Source of the DNA: Parus major
Taxonomy: Eukaryota > Chordata > Aves > Passeriformes > Paridae
DNA length: 64,000 nt
Direction of reading: 5' to 3'
NCBI RefSeq assembly: GCF_001522545.3
Contig: NC_031776.1
Coordinates: 36,089,918-36,153,917, forward strand
Shown here: piece by piece, positions 11,001 through 23,000 of the stretch
Numbering within the stretch: the stretch's first letter is position 1
How the letters are laid out: every line of letters starts with the position of its first letter
Notes under the pieces: model-generated
Database searches by the model: none
What the model saw: only the letters and a program-made list of their open reading frames with translations
Told to the model about the DNA's origin: nothing
Translations under genes and position numbers: made by a program

Positions 11001-14000
11001 ATTAGGAGGGATTATGGAATTTTAAGGAAGGTTAAGGAGTGCTGGAAGAGCAGAGTTAAAGGGAAAACTCCTCCTCGCCACAAATACCGAGCTGAGCTGC
11101 TCCTGGTTGCGTTTGACTCGCTCCAGCTCGGGAGTGAGAGGGATGGGAGTGCCCGTGCCCAGCTCCTCCCGGTACAGAACCTGCGGGAGAACAGGGATCA
11201 GGGACGGCCAAAATCCGCGTGGAAAGGAGAAACCACCAAATCCTGCCCCAAACAGGAGCCCTGCTCAGAGCCTGGACACAAAACTGGGGGGAAAAATCTG
11301 TGAAAGCATCAAAAAATAACAAACAAAGCAGTTCTGGTTCCTCTGGCAGCCCAGCACGTCCCACACCCAGGCAAGGTTTAGTTTAGAGTGTAAAATAAGG
11401 AAAATCGGGAAAATTCACTCCATGGAATGAGGTGGGACTAAATAAGGAAAATAGGGCGGGGTTTTAAGAGTTAAAAAAAANAAAATAGGGCGGGGTTTTA
11501 AGAGTTAAAAAAAAGAATTGTTGTGACTAAATAAGGAAAATAGGGCGGGGTTTTAAGAGTTAAAAAAAAGAATTGTGACTAAATAAGGAAAATAGGGTGG
11601 GGTTTTAAGAGTTAAAGAACTGTTGGGACTAAATAAGGAAAATAGGGCGGGGTTTTAAGAGTTAAAAAAGATTTTTGGGACTAAATAAAGGAAACATGGT
11701 GGTGTTTTAAGAGTTAAAAAAGATTATTGAGACTAAATAAGGAAAACAGAGTGGATTTTTAAGAATTAAAATTGTTGGGACTAAATAAGGAAAACAGGGT
11801 GGGTTTTTAGTTAAAAAAAACCAGGATTTTTGGAACTAAATAAGGAAAATAGGGTGGGTTTTAAGAGTTAAAAAACCAGGATTTTTGGGACTAAATAAAG
11901 AGGACAGAGTGGGATTTTATGAGTTAAAAAAAAGGATTTTGGGGTCTAATTCAGGAAAACAGAGTTTAAAAAAAAAAGGCAATCACACTCCAAAAGGTGG
12001 GATTCAATTACTAAAATGATGTAATTTAAAATAAAGGGAATAAGAACAATGTAAGTAATAATTATGAGGGAAAAAAAGAAATTCTGAGAGGGACCAGGAT
12101 ATTATTTTTTGGGTAAGTCGATTATAAGGAAACAAGAATATTGGTTTGTTGGTTAAAAAGTATTTTAAAATCCATTCAGAGGGATTTTCTTTTGGTTTTT
12201 GAAATTCAAAAATACCGAGCTAATGTGTTCCTGGTTGCGTTTGACCCTCTCAATCTCGGGGGTGACAGGGGTGGGGGTTCCTGTCCCCAGCTCCTCCTTG
12301 TACAACACCTGTGGGGCAAGGGGCAAAAATCAGATTTAAAGCAGCACCAGAAGCACCCAGAGCATCAGAGAGGGGCTTCTGACACGTCCTGGGTTGAAAA
12401 ATCCCTAGAAATAAAAAAAAAACTCCTTGAAAATTCTGTTGTGGCTGAGGCTGAAGGAAGGTGGATTCAGGTGGGCAATTGGGGAAAAAAATTAAAATTA
12501 TATAGAAAGTATTATTATATATGATATATAATTATATATCTAAAATATCTATTAATCAATTAATATATAATTTTATATTTTACATATGTTATATATAGAG
12601 ATATTACATATTACATAGATATAATTTCTAGTGCTCTCCTGTTTTTAGTGGCACTTCCCTCACCTTTCCACACATTCCAACACCCCCAGTGCACCCCTGA
12701 CACNNNNNNNNNNNNNNNNNNNNNNNNNNNNNNNNNNNNNNNNNNNNNNNNNNNNNNNNNNNNNNNNNNNNNNNNNNNNNNNNNNNNNNNNNNNNNNNNN
12801 NNNNNNNNNNNNNNNNNNNNNNNNNNNNNNNNNNNNNNNNNNNNNNNNNNNNNNNNNNNNNNNNNNNNNNNNNNNNNNNNNNNNNNNNNNNNNNNNNNNN
12901 NNNNNNNNNNNNNNNNNNNNNNNNNNNNNNNNNNNNNNNNNNNNNNNNNNNNNNNNNNNNNNNNNNNNNNNNNNNNNNNNNNNNNNNNNNNNNNNNNNNN
13001 NNNNNNNNNNNNNNNNNNNNNNNNNNNNNNNNNNNNNNNNNNNNNNNNNNNNNNNNNNNNNNNNNNNNNNNNNNNNNNNNNNNNNNNNNNNNNNNNNNNN
13101 NNNNNNNNNNNNNNNNNNNNNNNNNNNNNNNNNNNNNNNNNNNNNNNNNNNNNNNNNNNNNNNNNNNNNNNNNNNNNNNNNNNNNNNNNNNNNNNNNNNN
13201 NNNNNNNNNNNNNNNNNNNNNNNNATTTCCCCATCCCAAACCCATCCCAGCAGGTTCAGGGACCAGAACTGGGACACAGCCACGGATTTGGGTCAGGCAA
13301 GGAATGGTTTGGATTTGATACGTGGGAAAACCAGAGGGAATAAAAAAATAATCAAGGATTGAAGCGATTAATAAAAGGAAAAGCAGATGGAAAAAAAATG
13401 TGGCAGGAAGAAGATGGGAAGAAGGAATCTAAACTCATTAGTGGGATGGAGCTAATTGAAATAAGTCAGTGATTACAGAGGAAAAATGGCAGAACACAAG
13501 GAATGGGATGATCTTGTGTCAATCAATCACTTGGGAGTTAAGATTATTTGAAAATCAATTAAAAGGGATTTTTTTGGGTGGTTTTTTTGGCTTTTGAAAT
13601 TCAAAAATACCGAGCTAAAGTTTTCTTGATTGCGTTTGACCCTCTCAATCTCGGGGGTGACGGGGGTGGGGGTTCCTGTCCCCAGCTCCTCCTTGTACAA
13701 CACCTGGGGGGCAACAGGGCAGTCAAAAAGAGGTAAAAACAACCAAAAAAAATCTGCATTTGATGGAGGGAATTAATGGAATTTTATGCTCACTATATGT
13801 ACTAGAAAGCAGGAAAAATTAGGGAGCATAAATCAGTTATTAATTGTGATTATAATGAGTTTGAGAATAATAATCTGCTTGGACAGGCTCCAGTGGAGGA
13901 GCAAAGTATTATATATTATATATATAATATATTATAGTATTATAGGAAGGGAATTTAGCAAGTTATTAAGGAAAAAATGGTGTAAAAATGCAGAATAGCT

Positions 14001-17000
14001 TAAACTTCAGGGAAAAAAATTACTGCACATGAAACATCCAGTGTTAAATTAGAAGAAAAATATTTTAAAAAATAAGCACATAAAATAAAGTGCCTGAAAA
14101 CATAAGAGCAGAAAAGGATTTTTTGGAAGTTAATTTGAGAGGATTTGAAGTTTGCAGGGGTTAAAGAGTTACAGAGGACTGGGAGCTTTTCTGAAATGAT
14201 AAAAAGATACCGAGCTAAAATTCTCCTGGTTGCGTTTGACCCTCTCCATCTCAGGGGTGACAGGAACTGGGGTGCCAACCCCCAGCCCCTCCTTGTACAA
14301 CACCTGTGGGCAGCAGGAGTGTGGAAAATTAAAAATAAAATAAAATAAAATAAAATAAAATAAAATAAAATAAAATAAAATAAAATAAAAAATAGAAAAT
14401 AAAATAGAAAATAAAATAGAAAATAAAATAGAAAATAAAATAGAAAATAAAATAAAATATGCAATATGAAATAAAGTAAATAAAAAATAAAATTAAATTA
14501 AAATAAGTATAAAATATAAAATACCAAAATAAAATGTAAAATATAATATAATAAAATGAAATATAAAATAAAATACCAAAATAAAATAAACAAAAATAAA
14601 ATAAACAATAAAACCATAAAATATAAAATAAATATAAAATACCAAAATAAAATATAAAATAAAATATAGAATATAAAATAAAATGTAAAATAAAATATAA
14701 AGTATTAAAATAAAATAAAATATTGAAAATATAGAAAATAAAATAGAAAATAAAATAGAAAATAAAATAAATAAAATATGCAATATAAAATAAAGTAAAT
14801 AAAAAATAAAATTAAATTAAAATAAGTATAAAATATAAAATACAAAAATAAAATATAAAATATAATAAAGTAAAATAAAATATAAAATAAAATAAAGTAA
14901 AATGAAATATAAAATAAAATACCAAAATAAAATAAACAAAAATAAAATAAACAATAAAAATATAAAATTAATATAAAATACCAAAATAAAATATAAAATA
15001 AAATATAAAATATAAATTAAAATAAAAAATAAAATAAAATATAAAATAAAATAAAAAATAAAATAAAAAATAAAATAAAAAATAAAATAAAATAAATAAA
15101 ATAAAATAAAATAAAATGGAAGGGTAGAAAGGAGAAGAGAAATTAATATTGTGAAGTTCAAAGTGGGGAAAAAAAAGTGTTTTGCTTTGGTCAAAGCTCA
15201 GCAAAAATCCCCCAAGGAAAATAACCAGGTGATGATGCTGTTCCCTGACCGGGGCCAGAGCTGCTGGAATGTTCCAAGGCTCCTGGAAATTCCCTGGCAA
15301 AGGTTTTTCCCTGCTCCAGCTCTGGATGTGGCAGCTTTGTCTCGGGACTGAGGGAGCTGCAGGGAGCTCTGTCCCAGGAGATCTGTCCCTGGAGCTCTGT
15401 CCCAACTCTCTGTCCCAGGAGCCCTGTCCCAGGAGCCCTGTCCCAGGAGATCTGTCCCAGGAGATCTGTCCCTGGAGCTCTGTCCCAGGAGCTCTGTCCC
15501 AGGAGATCTGTCCCTGGAGCTCTGTCCCAGGAGCTCTGTCCCAGGAGATCTGTCCCAGGAGCCCTGTCCCAGGAGATCTGTCCCAGGAGCTCTGTCCCAG
15601 GAGATCTGTCCCAGGAGATCTGTCCCAGGAGCTCTGTCCCTGGAGCTCTGTCCCTGGAGCTCTGTCCCTGGAGATCTGTCCCAGGAGCCCTGTCCCAGGA
15701 GATCTGTCCCAGGAGATCTGTCCCAGGAGATCTGTCCCAGGAGATCTGTCCCAGGAGCNTGTCCCAGGAGATCTGTCCCAGGAGATCTGTCCCAGGAGAT
15801 CTGTCCCAGGAGATCTGTCCCAGGAGCCCTGTCCCAGGAGATCTGTCCCAGGAGCTCTGTCCCTGGAGCTCTGTCCCAGGAGATCTGTCCCAGGAGATCT
15901 GTCCCAGGAGCCCTGTCCCAGGAGCTCTGCCAGGACTGAATTCCCGCTGGGATCGGGGCTGAGGGACCCCAGAGCGGGCACAGATTCAAACAGAACCTCA
16001 CAACCCAGCGGTGGCATGGTGCTCCTCAAAGCCAATGTGTCAGGAGTGGGGATTCCCAGCAGGAATTCACTCCTGCAGCAATTTTCCCATCTCCACTGGA
16101 TGTTCCTGGTGTTCCTTCATGGCCTTGGCCTGGGAATGTCACCCAGCTCCTCACAAAGAGCTCGGGACAGCAGAGACCTCTCACCACTTCCAACCCAAAC
16201 ATTCCCTGACCCCACGAGTCGGGAAGGGTTGAGATCCCATTTTCCATCGGCAAGGGGGAGGCTGGAGGTGCTGGAAGGGTGGATTCTGCTCCTGAGGAGC
16301 AGTGACACCGCTCCCATGAGGAATATTTCCTTAGGAAGCCAAAGAAGGCTCCAGAGCTTTCATTCCTGAGGTGAAAATCTCCCCTCTGGAACAGTGGCAC
16401 AGTTCAATTGAGGGGAAAATGAAAACATGAGGATGCTGCCAGGGCTTCAGGGGTTTGATTAAGGAAAGGCTGCTCCCAGCACAGCCAAGATGTGACATGG
16501 AGGAGTTAAAGGGTTGGGTTTGGAAGGGGAACAGGGTGTGGAGATCCCTCAGTACCGAGCTGATGTTCTCCTGGTTCCGTCGGACCCGCTCCATCTCCGG
16601 CGTCACCGGCGTGGCGGTGCCAGCCCCTAAACCCTCCTTGTACAACACCTGTGAGGGACAACAGCAGTGCCACAAAAACCCCACTCAGCACAGGCCAGAG
16701 CCACCAAATCCCACTGTTATGGGATTGTGTTTAGAGTTAGGATCGCTCGGGATTCATCGCACGCTCGTTCCAGAGGCAAGGATTAAGGAAGAGGCTGTGG
16801 GGGATTATTCTGTGAATGGGTCACTGCAGAGAGGAGAGAAAGGCTCAGGGTAAAACAAACGTGAGGGGAAACACCACAACTCCACAGGGATGTTCTGCTG
16901 CCCAGTTTAGCTCAGGAAATGCCAGGATTATTTTCAGGCAGGTTTGTTCTTAGAAGAAAAGCACGTGAAGGTGTAAATCCCCCCAAAAGCACAAACAGTG

Positions 17001-20000
17001 GAAGATCAACGAGTTAAAACCCTGCCAGGGCACAGCCAGGACTAAACCCCTGAGGAAGAACAAGGTTAGGGTGTTAGGAGCACAGGATTATAACAACATC
17101 CCGTTGTTATAACTCCTGCAGGCTGGAAATACCGAGCTAATCTGCTCCTGGTTGCGTTTGGCTCGCTCCATTTCTGGGGTCACGGGCGTGGGGGTGCCTG
17201 TGCCCAGCTCCTCCTTGTACAACACCTGTGGGACACAAGCACCAGCAGGGTCAGACCAGCCCTGGGGACATCCCTCACCTCTTCTTCTGGGATTACAAAC
17301 CCAAAAATTATTTATTATACAGAAATAAAACCACAGTTTGCATCCCTCAGGATCTTTATCGGCACAGTCAGCAGCTCAGAGTGATTTCCCTTCAGTGTGT
17401 CCTCATTTAAAGGACACAAATTAAAATATTCTGCTGAGCCTACCCTGAGAGGGATATTTTACTTTTCATCTTAGTTTAGGAAATATGAAAAAAAGAATTA
17501 CTTTTCAGGCAGTCAGCATTTCTTTATGGGATTAATAATCAGCTTAACCTTTTCTGGAATTGTACAAAAATTTCATTGTGGGCTTAATTAATTTTCACTT
17601 CTGTTTGTTTGCACCACTATTTTACTTTGGGTTAAATCTCTAGGAAACAAAACAAACTGAGTACCAGCACTCATGTTATGAGGTTTAACTTAACCTGCAG
17701 TTATTTGATTTTTTAAAAATGTATTTTTCATGAAAGGAGATGTTTGTGGAATAAACATCAACAAGTGCACTCACAGCTCTTCTTGCAAGCAGGAAAATCC
17801 TTGTACCAAAACAAAACTTGCACCAAAACATTAAAAAAAAAATAAATTCCCTACTTGGTGTCATTGAAACAAATAAATCAGTTACAGAGAGGGAAAACAA
17901 CTTGTGGTGAAGGTTATAGAAAATGAGGAAATCATTTGGAAAAACAACTCAGCTGTCCACAAGTGAGCTGTGAAATTTACACTTGACTGGATTTGGGAAA
18001 GTTTTGTTTTCCTTTATAATTGTCATACAAAAAGGCTCCAATTGGGTTTTATTCCCCTCAAAGTTCTGTCTTCCTGATCCCTTTTTTTCCCAGTCAAACT
18101 TGGACACACAACCTGGGTGATTTTTGTTCCTAGCTCAGAAAAGGCCACAGAGGAAACACGGGCGGCGACTGATTGGGATAATCCCTGTAAAACTCAGGTA
18201 ATTTCAATTTCCTGCTGCTGGCTGCAGGGCTCTGGGAGAGCTGGAGCTTTCCCAAAGGGAGGAGGCTGGAGCAGGGCCCTGGAGGGTGCAGGGAGCAGGG
18301 AATGAGCCAGCTGATGGGCAGGGAACGGGGACATTACCGAGCTGATGTGCTTCTGGGTCTCCTTGACGCGCTTCACCTCCGGCAGGTCGGGAATGGGGGT
18401 CCCTTTGCCAATGCTCTCCTTGTACTTCACCTGCAGAGAGCCAGGAATCAGGGAAAGGAAAAGCATTTACAGGAAAGATTCCCAAGGTTCATAAAGAGTT
18501 TTATCCTGATCTGGAGAGGGAAAGTTTGAAGGATTTCACCACCTTCCCCTCGCCTTCCCAAGGAATCTGCGCCAAGGCAATTCAGCTGTTGAGTCACTGG
18601 GAATGGCACTGAAAGGGTTTCATAAAACCAAATAAATTCCTTTAAACCTGATGCTGTTTGGCCTTTCCAGCAAGCCAAGGAGGATTTGGGATGTTTAAGA
18701 ACCCCTCCTATTTAACCAAGGTGAGAATGATCACACAGCGTTCCAGCAGTGACGGTGCCATTGCATTTCTGCTTTGCTAACAACAAAAAAAGCCTTTCAC
18801 AAGAACATTTTTAACACATTCTGCATGAACAAACTGGCTGCTGTGTTAGTGCAGGACACTAAGTGACACCACCATTCAAAAAGAGCATGGAGGAGGTTTT
18901 AGGAGCTTTGAAATAAAATTAATAAGTAAAATTATTCCAATTTTAGGCTCCCATGACCTTTCAGATAACATCCAAGTTTGCCAGGACAAAACAAATCAAA
19001 AAAATCACCACCAGAAAATTCAGCCTGAGCAGGGTAAAACAGATTTTCCTGGGAGATGGTCCCACCCTCGAGCAGGTTGTGGAATCCTCATCCTGTGGGA
19101 TGCTCCAAACTCAACTCATCCTAAAGCTGAGCCACAGGGTTGGAATAGATGATTTCAACACATCCCTTCCCACCTAAATATTTCTTTTTTTTTTCTGTTC
19201 AAACTATGTCTGGGATGAGATCAAATGGACAGCAAGAGCTTTTGTGGTTTAGGAATGGGTTGTGAGTAAGAAATGGAATGTTAATCATTAGAGAGGTTAC
19301 TGTTAAAGTAACAAGGATGGGAAAAACTTTCAGAAAATCACCCTTAACTTGGGTTATTGCCAAACCACTGTTAGCAGGATGTAAAGAAAGGAAAAAGATA
19401 TAAAAAGAGAGATTATTTCAAATTGAATTAGAAGTAGAATGAGTATTAAAAATCAATTCTTGTATACCGAGCTGATATTATCCTGGGTTCGTTTAACTCT
19501 CTGCATCTCTGGGGTCTTTTCAATTGTGGTTCCAGTTCCAATATCTTCTTTATACAAAATCTTAACGTTTAGAATGAAGACAACAAGGTTAAGCATCCAA
19601 AACACAACGTTCTTGCTCCCAGACACTGAATTTGGGCACAACAGAGCAGCTGAAAGTTCAGAGGATCCACTCTGGTGGCTGCCTCTCTCTGAAAGTGTCC
19701 AAAGTGAGCACCATTTGGGGAAAAAAAAGAGCTGATTTTTTATATTTAATGTTTTTTTAAGTAGAAGATAAGTTATACAATAAATCAAATTATCAAATAT
19801 ATTTCAGTAGAATATTCCTGGGCTAGTGGAAGGAGTCTCTGCCCATGGCAGGATGGAAGAAGATGAGTTTTAGGTCCCTTCCATCCATTCCATAATTCCA
19901 TAATCAAAACATTTTAGGATTGAAGATCATCATTTGCTCTAATTTGATTTATACAAATATTTTCCACTTTGTTGATGGTGCTGGAGGCAAAATGCCACAG

Positions 20001-23000
20001 GAGACTTGAGGCACTTGATGGCAACAGGAACTGGGCAACAACTCAGGCACACAGAGCACGAGGGGCAGCAGGACAGGGGAACAGCACAGAGGAAAGGGTA
20101 ATAATTATATTAATTTACTGAGGGATTGTTTATCACAGCTGTGCCTGTCAAAGAGGGAAATCACCCCACAAAAACAGCAGGAAAAACACTTTACAAAGCC
20201 CAGCTAAATCTACTGTACCTGTAGCAGAAGCATCAAAAAATTGTAATTTTATTAAAGATATTAAACTCTACTTTTTAGGCTGAGGAGTGAAGACAGGGGT
20301 GACCATACCGAGCTGAAATTCTTCTGGTTCTCCTTCACCCTCAGGATTTCTGGGGTGTCCTGCACCACTGTGACTTTTCCTTTACTGCTCTGGAGGTCTG
20401 ACTGATACTGAAGCTGTGGAAAGGGAAAATGACAAATGTTAATTTTATGCTGTACAAATTCTCTCACGATTTTCTTCAAAGATGAGGAAAAATATGTTGA
20501 GGTTTTTTTTTATTAATTTCTGGATTTACCATGCTAAAGTTCTTCTGATTCTCTCGGACTCTCTGCATTTCTGGTGTGTCAGCCACAGGAACGTAGTAGG
20601 GCATGTTCTTCTCTGCATCTTCCTTGTATTTTTTCTGATGGAAAACCCCAAATGGATTAAAATAGAAACCACAAAAGCAGCAAGAAACAAACTGGAGTTA
20701 TTTGTTGTTGAGTAGTGCCCATCTTTGTGGAGATGTGAGTTCTCTGTCTGATAGAAACTGAGATTATGCCTCTGTGCAAGATCTATTTTAGACAGCAGGT
20801 TATTGAGGAGTAGAAAGTGAAGAAGAATCTGCTTAAAAAAGAATTAGCTTTGCAAAGCAAGAGAAATTATTGTGTCACCCGACACAGCAGTGAAATTAAT
20901 TTGATTATTGCTGTAGAATTCCAGAGCTCTGGAAAGATTTGTTCCCTGGTGCCTCCTGAAGGTTGTGAGAGGTGGTTATTTGGGTGTTTAATTAGTATTT
21001 CCTGGAGTTCCCACATGAGCAGGATTAATTGCTTCACTCAAGATACCTGGCTGGAAAGGTTCTTGACCTGCTGGGCATGAATAATCTCTGGAGTATCAAC
21101 AACACTGGTGTAGTTGGCTTTCTCCATTTCTGCCAATTGTTTGTATTTGATCTGTCGGGCAAAGCTCACGTTTAGGGGCCTGGATCATCTCTGCACAACA
21201 ACTCACACTGGATTTAACCAGAAAAATCCAAATTTTCCCTTAAAGAGAGCTCAGGGAGGTGGAGGTGCCACAGACCTGGCTGGCGATGTCGGTGGCGTTC
21301 TTGGCCCTGACGAAATCCGGCGTCTCCAGCGCCAGCTCGGTCAGGCCCTTCCCACGGATCTCCAGCTCCAAGGCTTTCTTGTACTCCTTCTGCAGGGGAA
21401 CAAAGGGATGGGGCATGGAAAAGGCTGCAGCAGCTCCAGGTTCACAGCCACAGACCAGGAATAGTGCCTGTTCCAACCAGGAACAGCAGCAATCCCAACC
21501 AGGAATAATGCCAATCCTAATCAGGAATAGTGCCCATCCCAACCAGGAATAGTGCCAAGCCCAGCCAGGAATAATGCCTGTTCCAAACCAGGAATAACAC
21601 CNNNNNNNNNNNNNNNNNNNNNNNNNNNNNNNNNNNNNNNNNNNNNNNNNNNNNNNNNNNNNNNNNNNNNNNNNNNNNNNNNNNNNNNNNNNNNNNNNNN
21701 NNNNNNNNNNNNNNNNNNNNNNNNNNNNNNNNNNNNNNNNNNNNNNNNNNNNNNNNNNNNNNNNNNNNNNNNNNNNNNNNNNNNNNNNNNNNNNNNNNNN
21801 NNNNNNNNNNNNNNNNNNNNNNNNNNNNNNNNNNNNNNNNNNNNNNNNNNNNNNNNNNNNNNNNNNNNNNNNNNNNNNNNNNNNNNNNNNNNNNNNNNNN
21901 NNNNNNNNNNNNNNNNNNNNNNNNNNNNNNNNNNNNNNNNNNNNNNNNNNNNNNNNNNNNNNNNNNNNNNNNNNNNNNNNNNNNNNNNNNNNNNNNNNNN
22001 NNNNNNNNNNNNNNNNNNNNNNNNNNNNNNNNNNNNNNNNNNNNNNNNNNNNNNNNNNNNNNNNNNNNNNNNNNNNNNNNNNNNNNNNNCACCAATCCCA
22101 AAGCAGGAATAGTGCACATCCCAAACCAGGAACAGTGCCAGTCCCAGGCCAGGAGTACCTCTAATATCAACTCATAATTATGCACACAAATTATATAATT
22201 TCAGATTATTTCAGTTTGTGCTTCATGATTTAAATCCTGGTTTAGCCCTTTGATTAATTAATTAATGAGCCCCTTAAGTGGCTGCTGATCCCAGCTCCCA
22301 TTTCCAATCTGAATTCCTGACAGTGACTGCCCAGGAAAGAGCTCACTTGAAACTCCACTTTGATCCTTATTCCCTCATCCATGTTCTTTCCTGCCCTCTA
22401 CTCAAGAGTTTCTAGGAATGATGAAGCTCACACCAATCGAAGGGCAGGGAGAGATGGAATATTGGGAAGGAACTCCTGGCTGGGATGGATTTCCCAGAGA
22501 AGCTGTGGGTGCCCCTGGATCCCTGGAGGTGTCCAAGGGCAGGCTGGATCACCCTGGTGTGGTGCAAGGTGTCCCTGCCCAGGTGTTGGAGGCTGTTCCA
22601 TGTGCTCAGGTGTTTTCCAAGCAGCTCTTCCATACCTCGTTCAGGATTTGGGTGGCATTCTTGGCTCTCAGCATGTCTGGAGTCTCCTCCAAGGCTGTCA
22701 GTCCTTTCCCTTTGACTCCTTCCTCCAGATCCTTCCTGTATTCTTTCTGCAGGAGAAGAAGGAAAAACACTACAAAGCCAATCCAAAGGGAGTTTGACAC
22801 TCTACCAGCTTTGTCGCAAAAATAAAAAAAAAATTTAAAAAAAATAAAGAAAATGAAAGAAAAAAGAATTCCAAAAGCTCCAAAAGAAAAGAAAGAACAA
22901 CCAAAAAAAAAGGAAATTTGGAAAACAAGAAAGAACATGGTAGAGGGTTATGGAAGAACTACTCCAAGAAAAGATAGGGATTACTGTGGAGGATAAATTG

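Noticed and set aside
12704..13224. A fifteenth Z-disc exon inside the gap
   Set aside because: It is possible but nothing visible supports it; frame and module order do not demand it.
14493..15194. Phe/Ile/Leu/Tyr-rich minus-strand frames resembling membrane proteins
   Set aside because: They are translations of the (TAAAA)n satellite, without any non-repeat sequence.
15269..16369. 366-residue + strand open frame and 267/355-residue minus frames
   Set aside because: They are produced by the stop-free 14-base minisatellite, with period-14 protein repeats ([13 protein letters not shown]) and no splice or family support.
7832..17225. Regularly spaced direct repeats that could suggest a CRISPR array
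   Set aside because: The repeats are 93-base coding exons with splice sites and irregular spacers of 300-2250 bases in a vertebrate gene.
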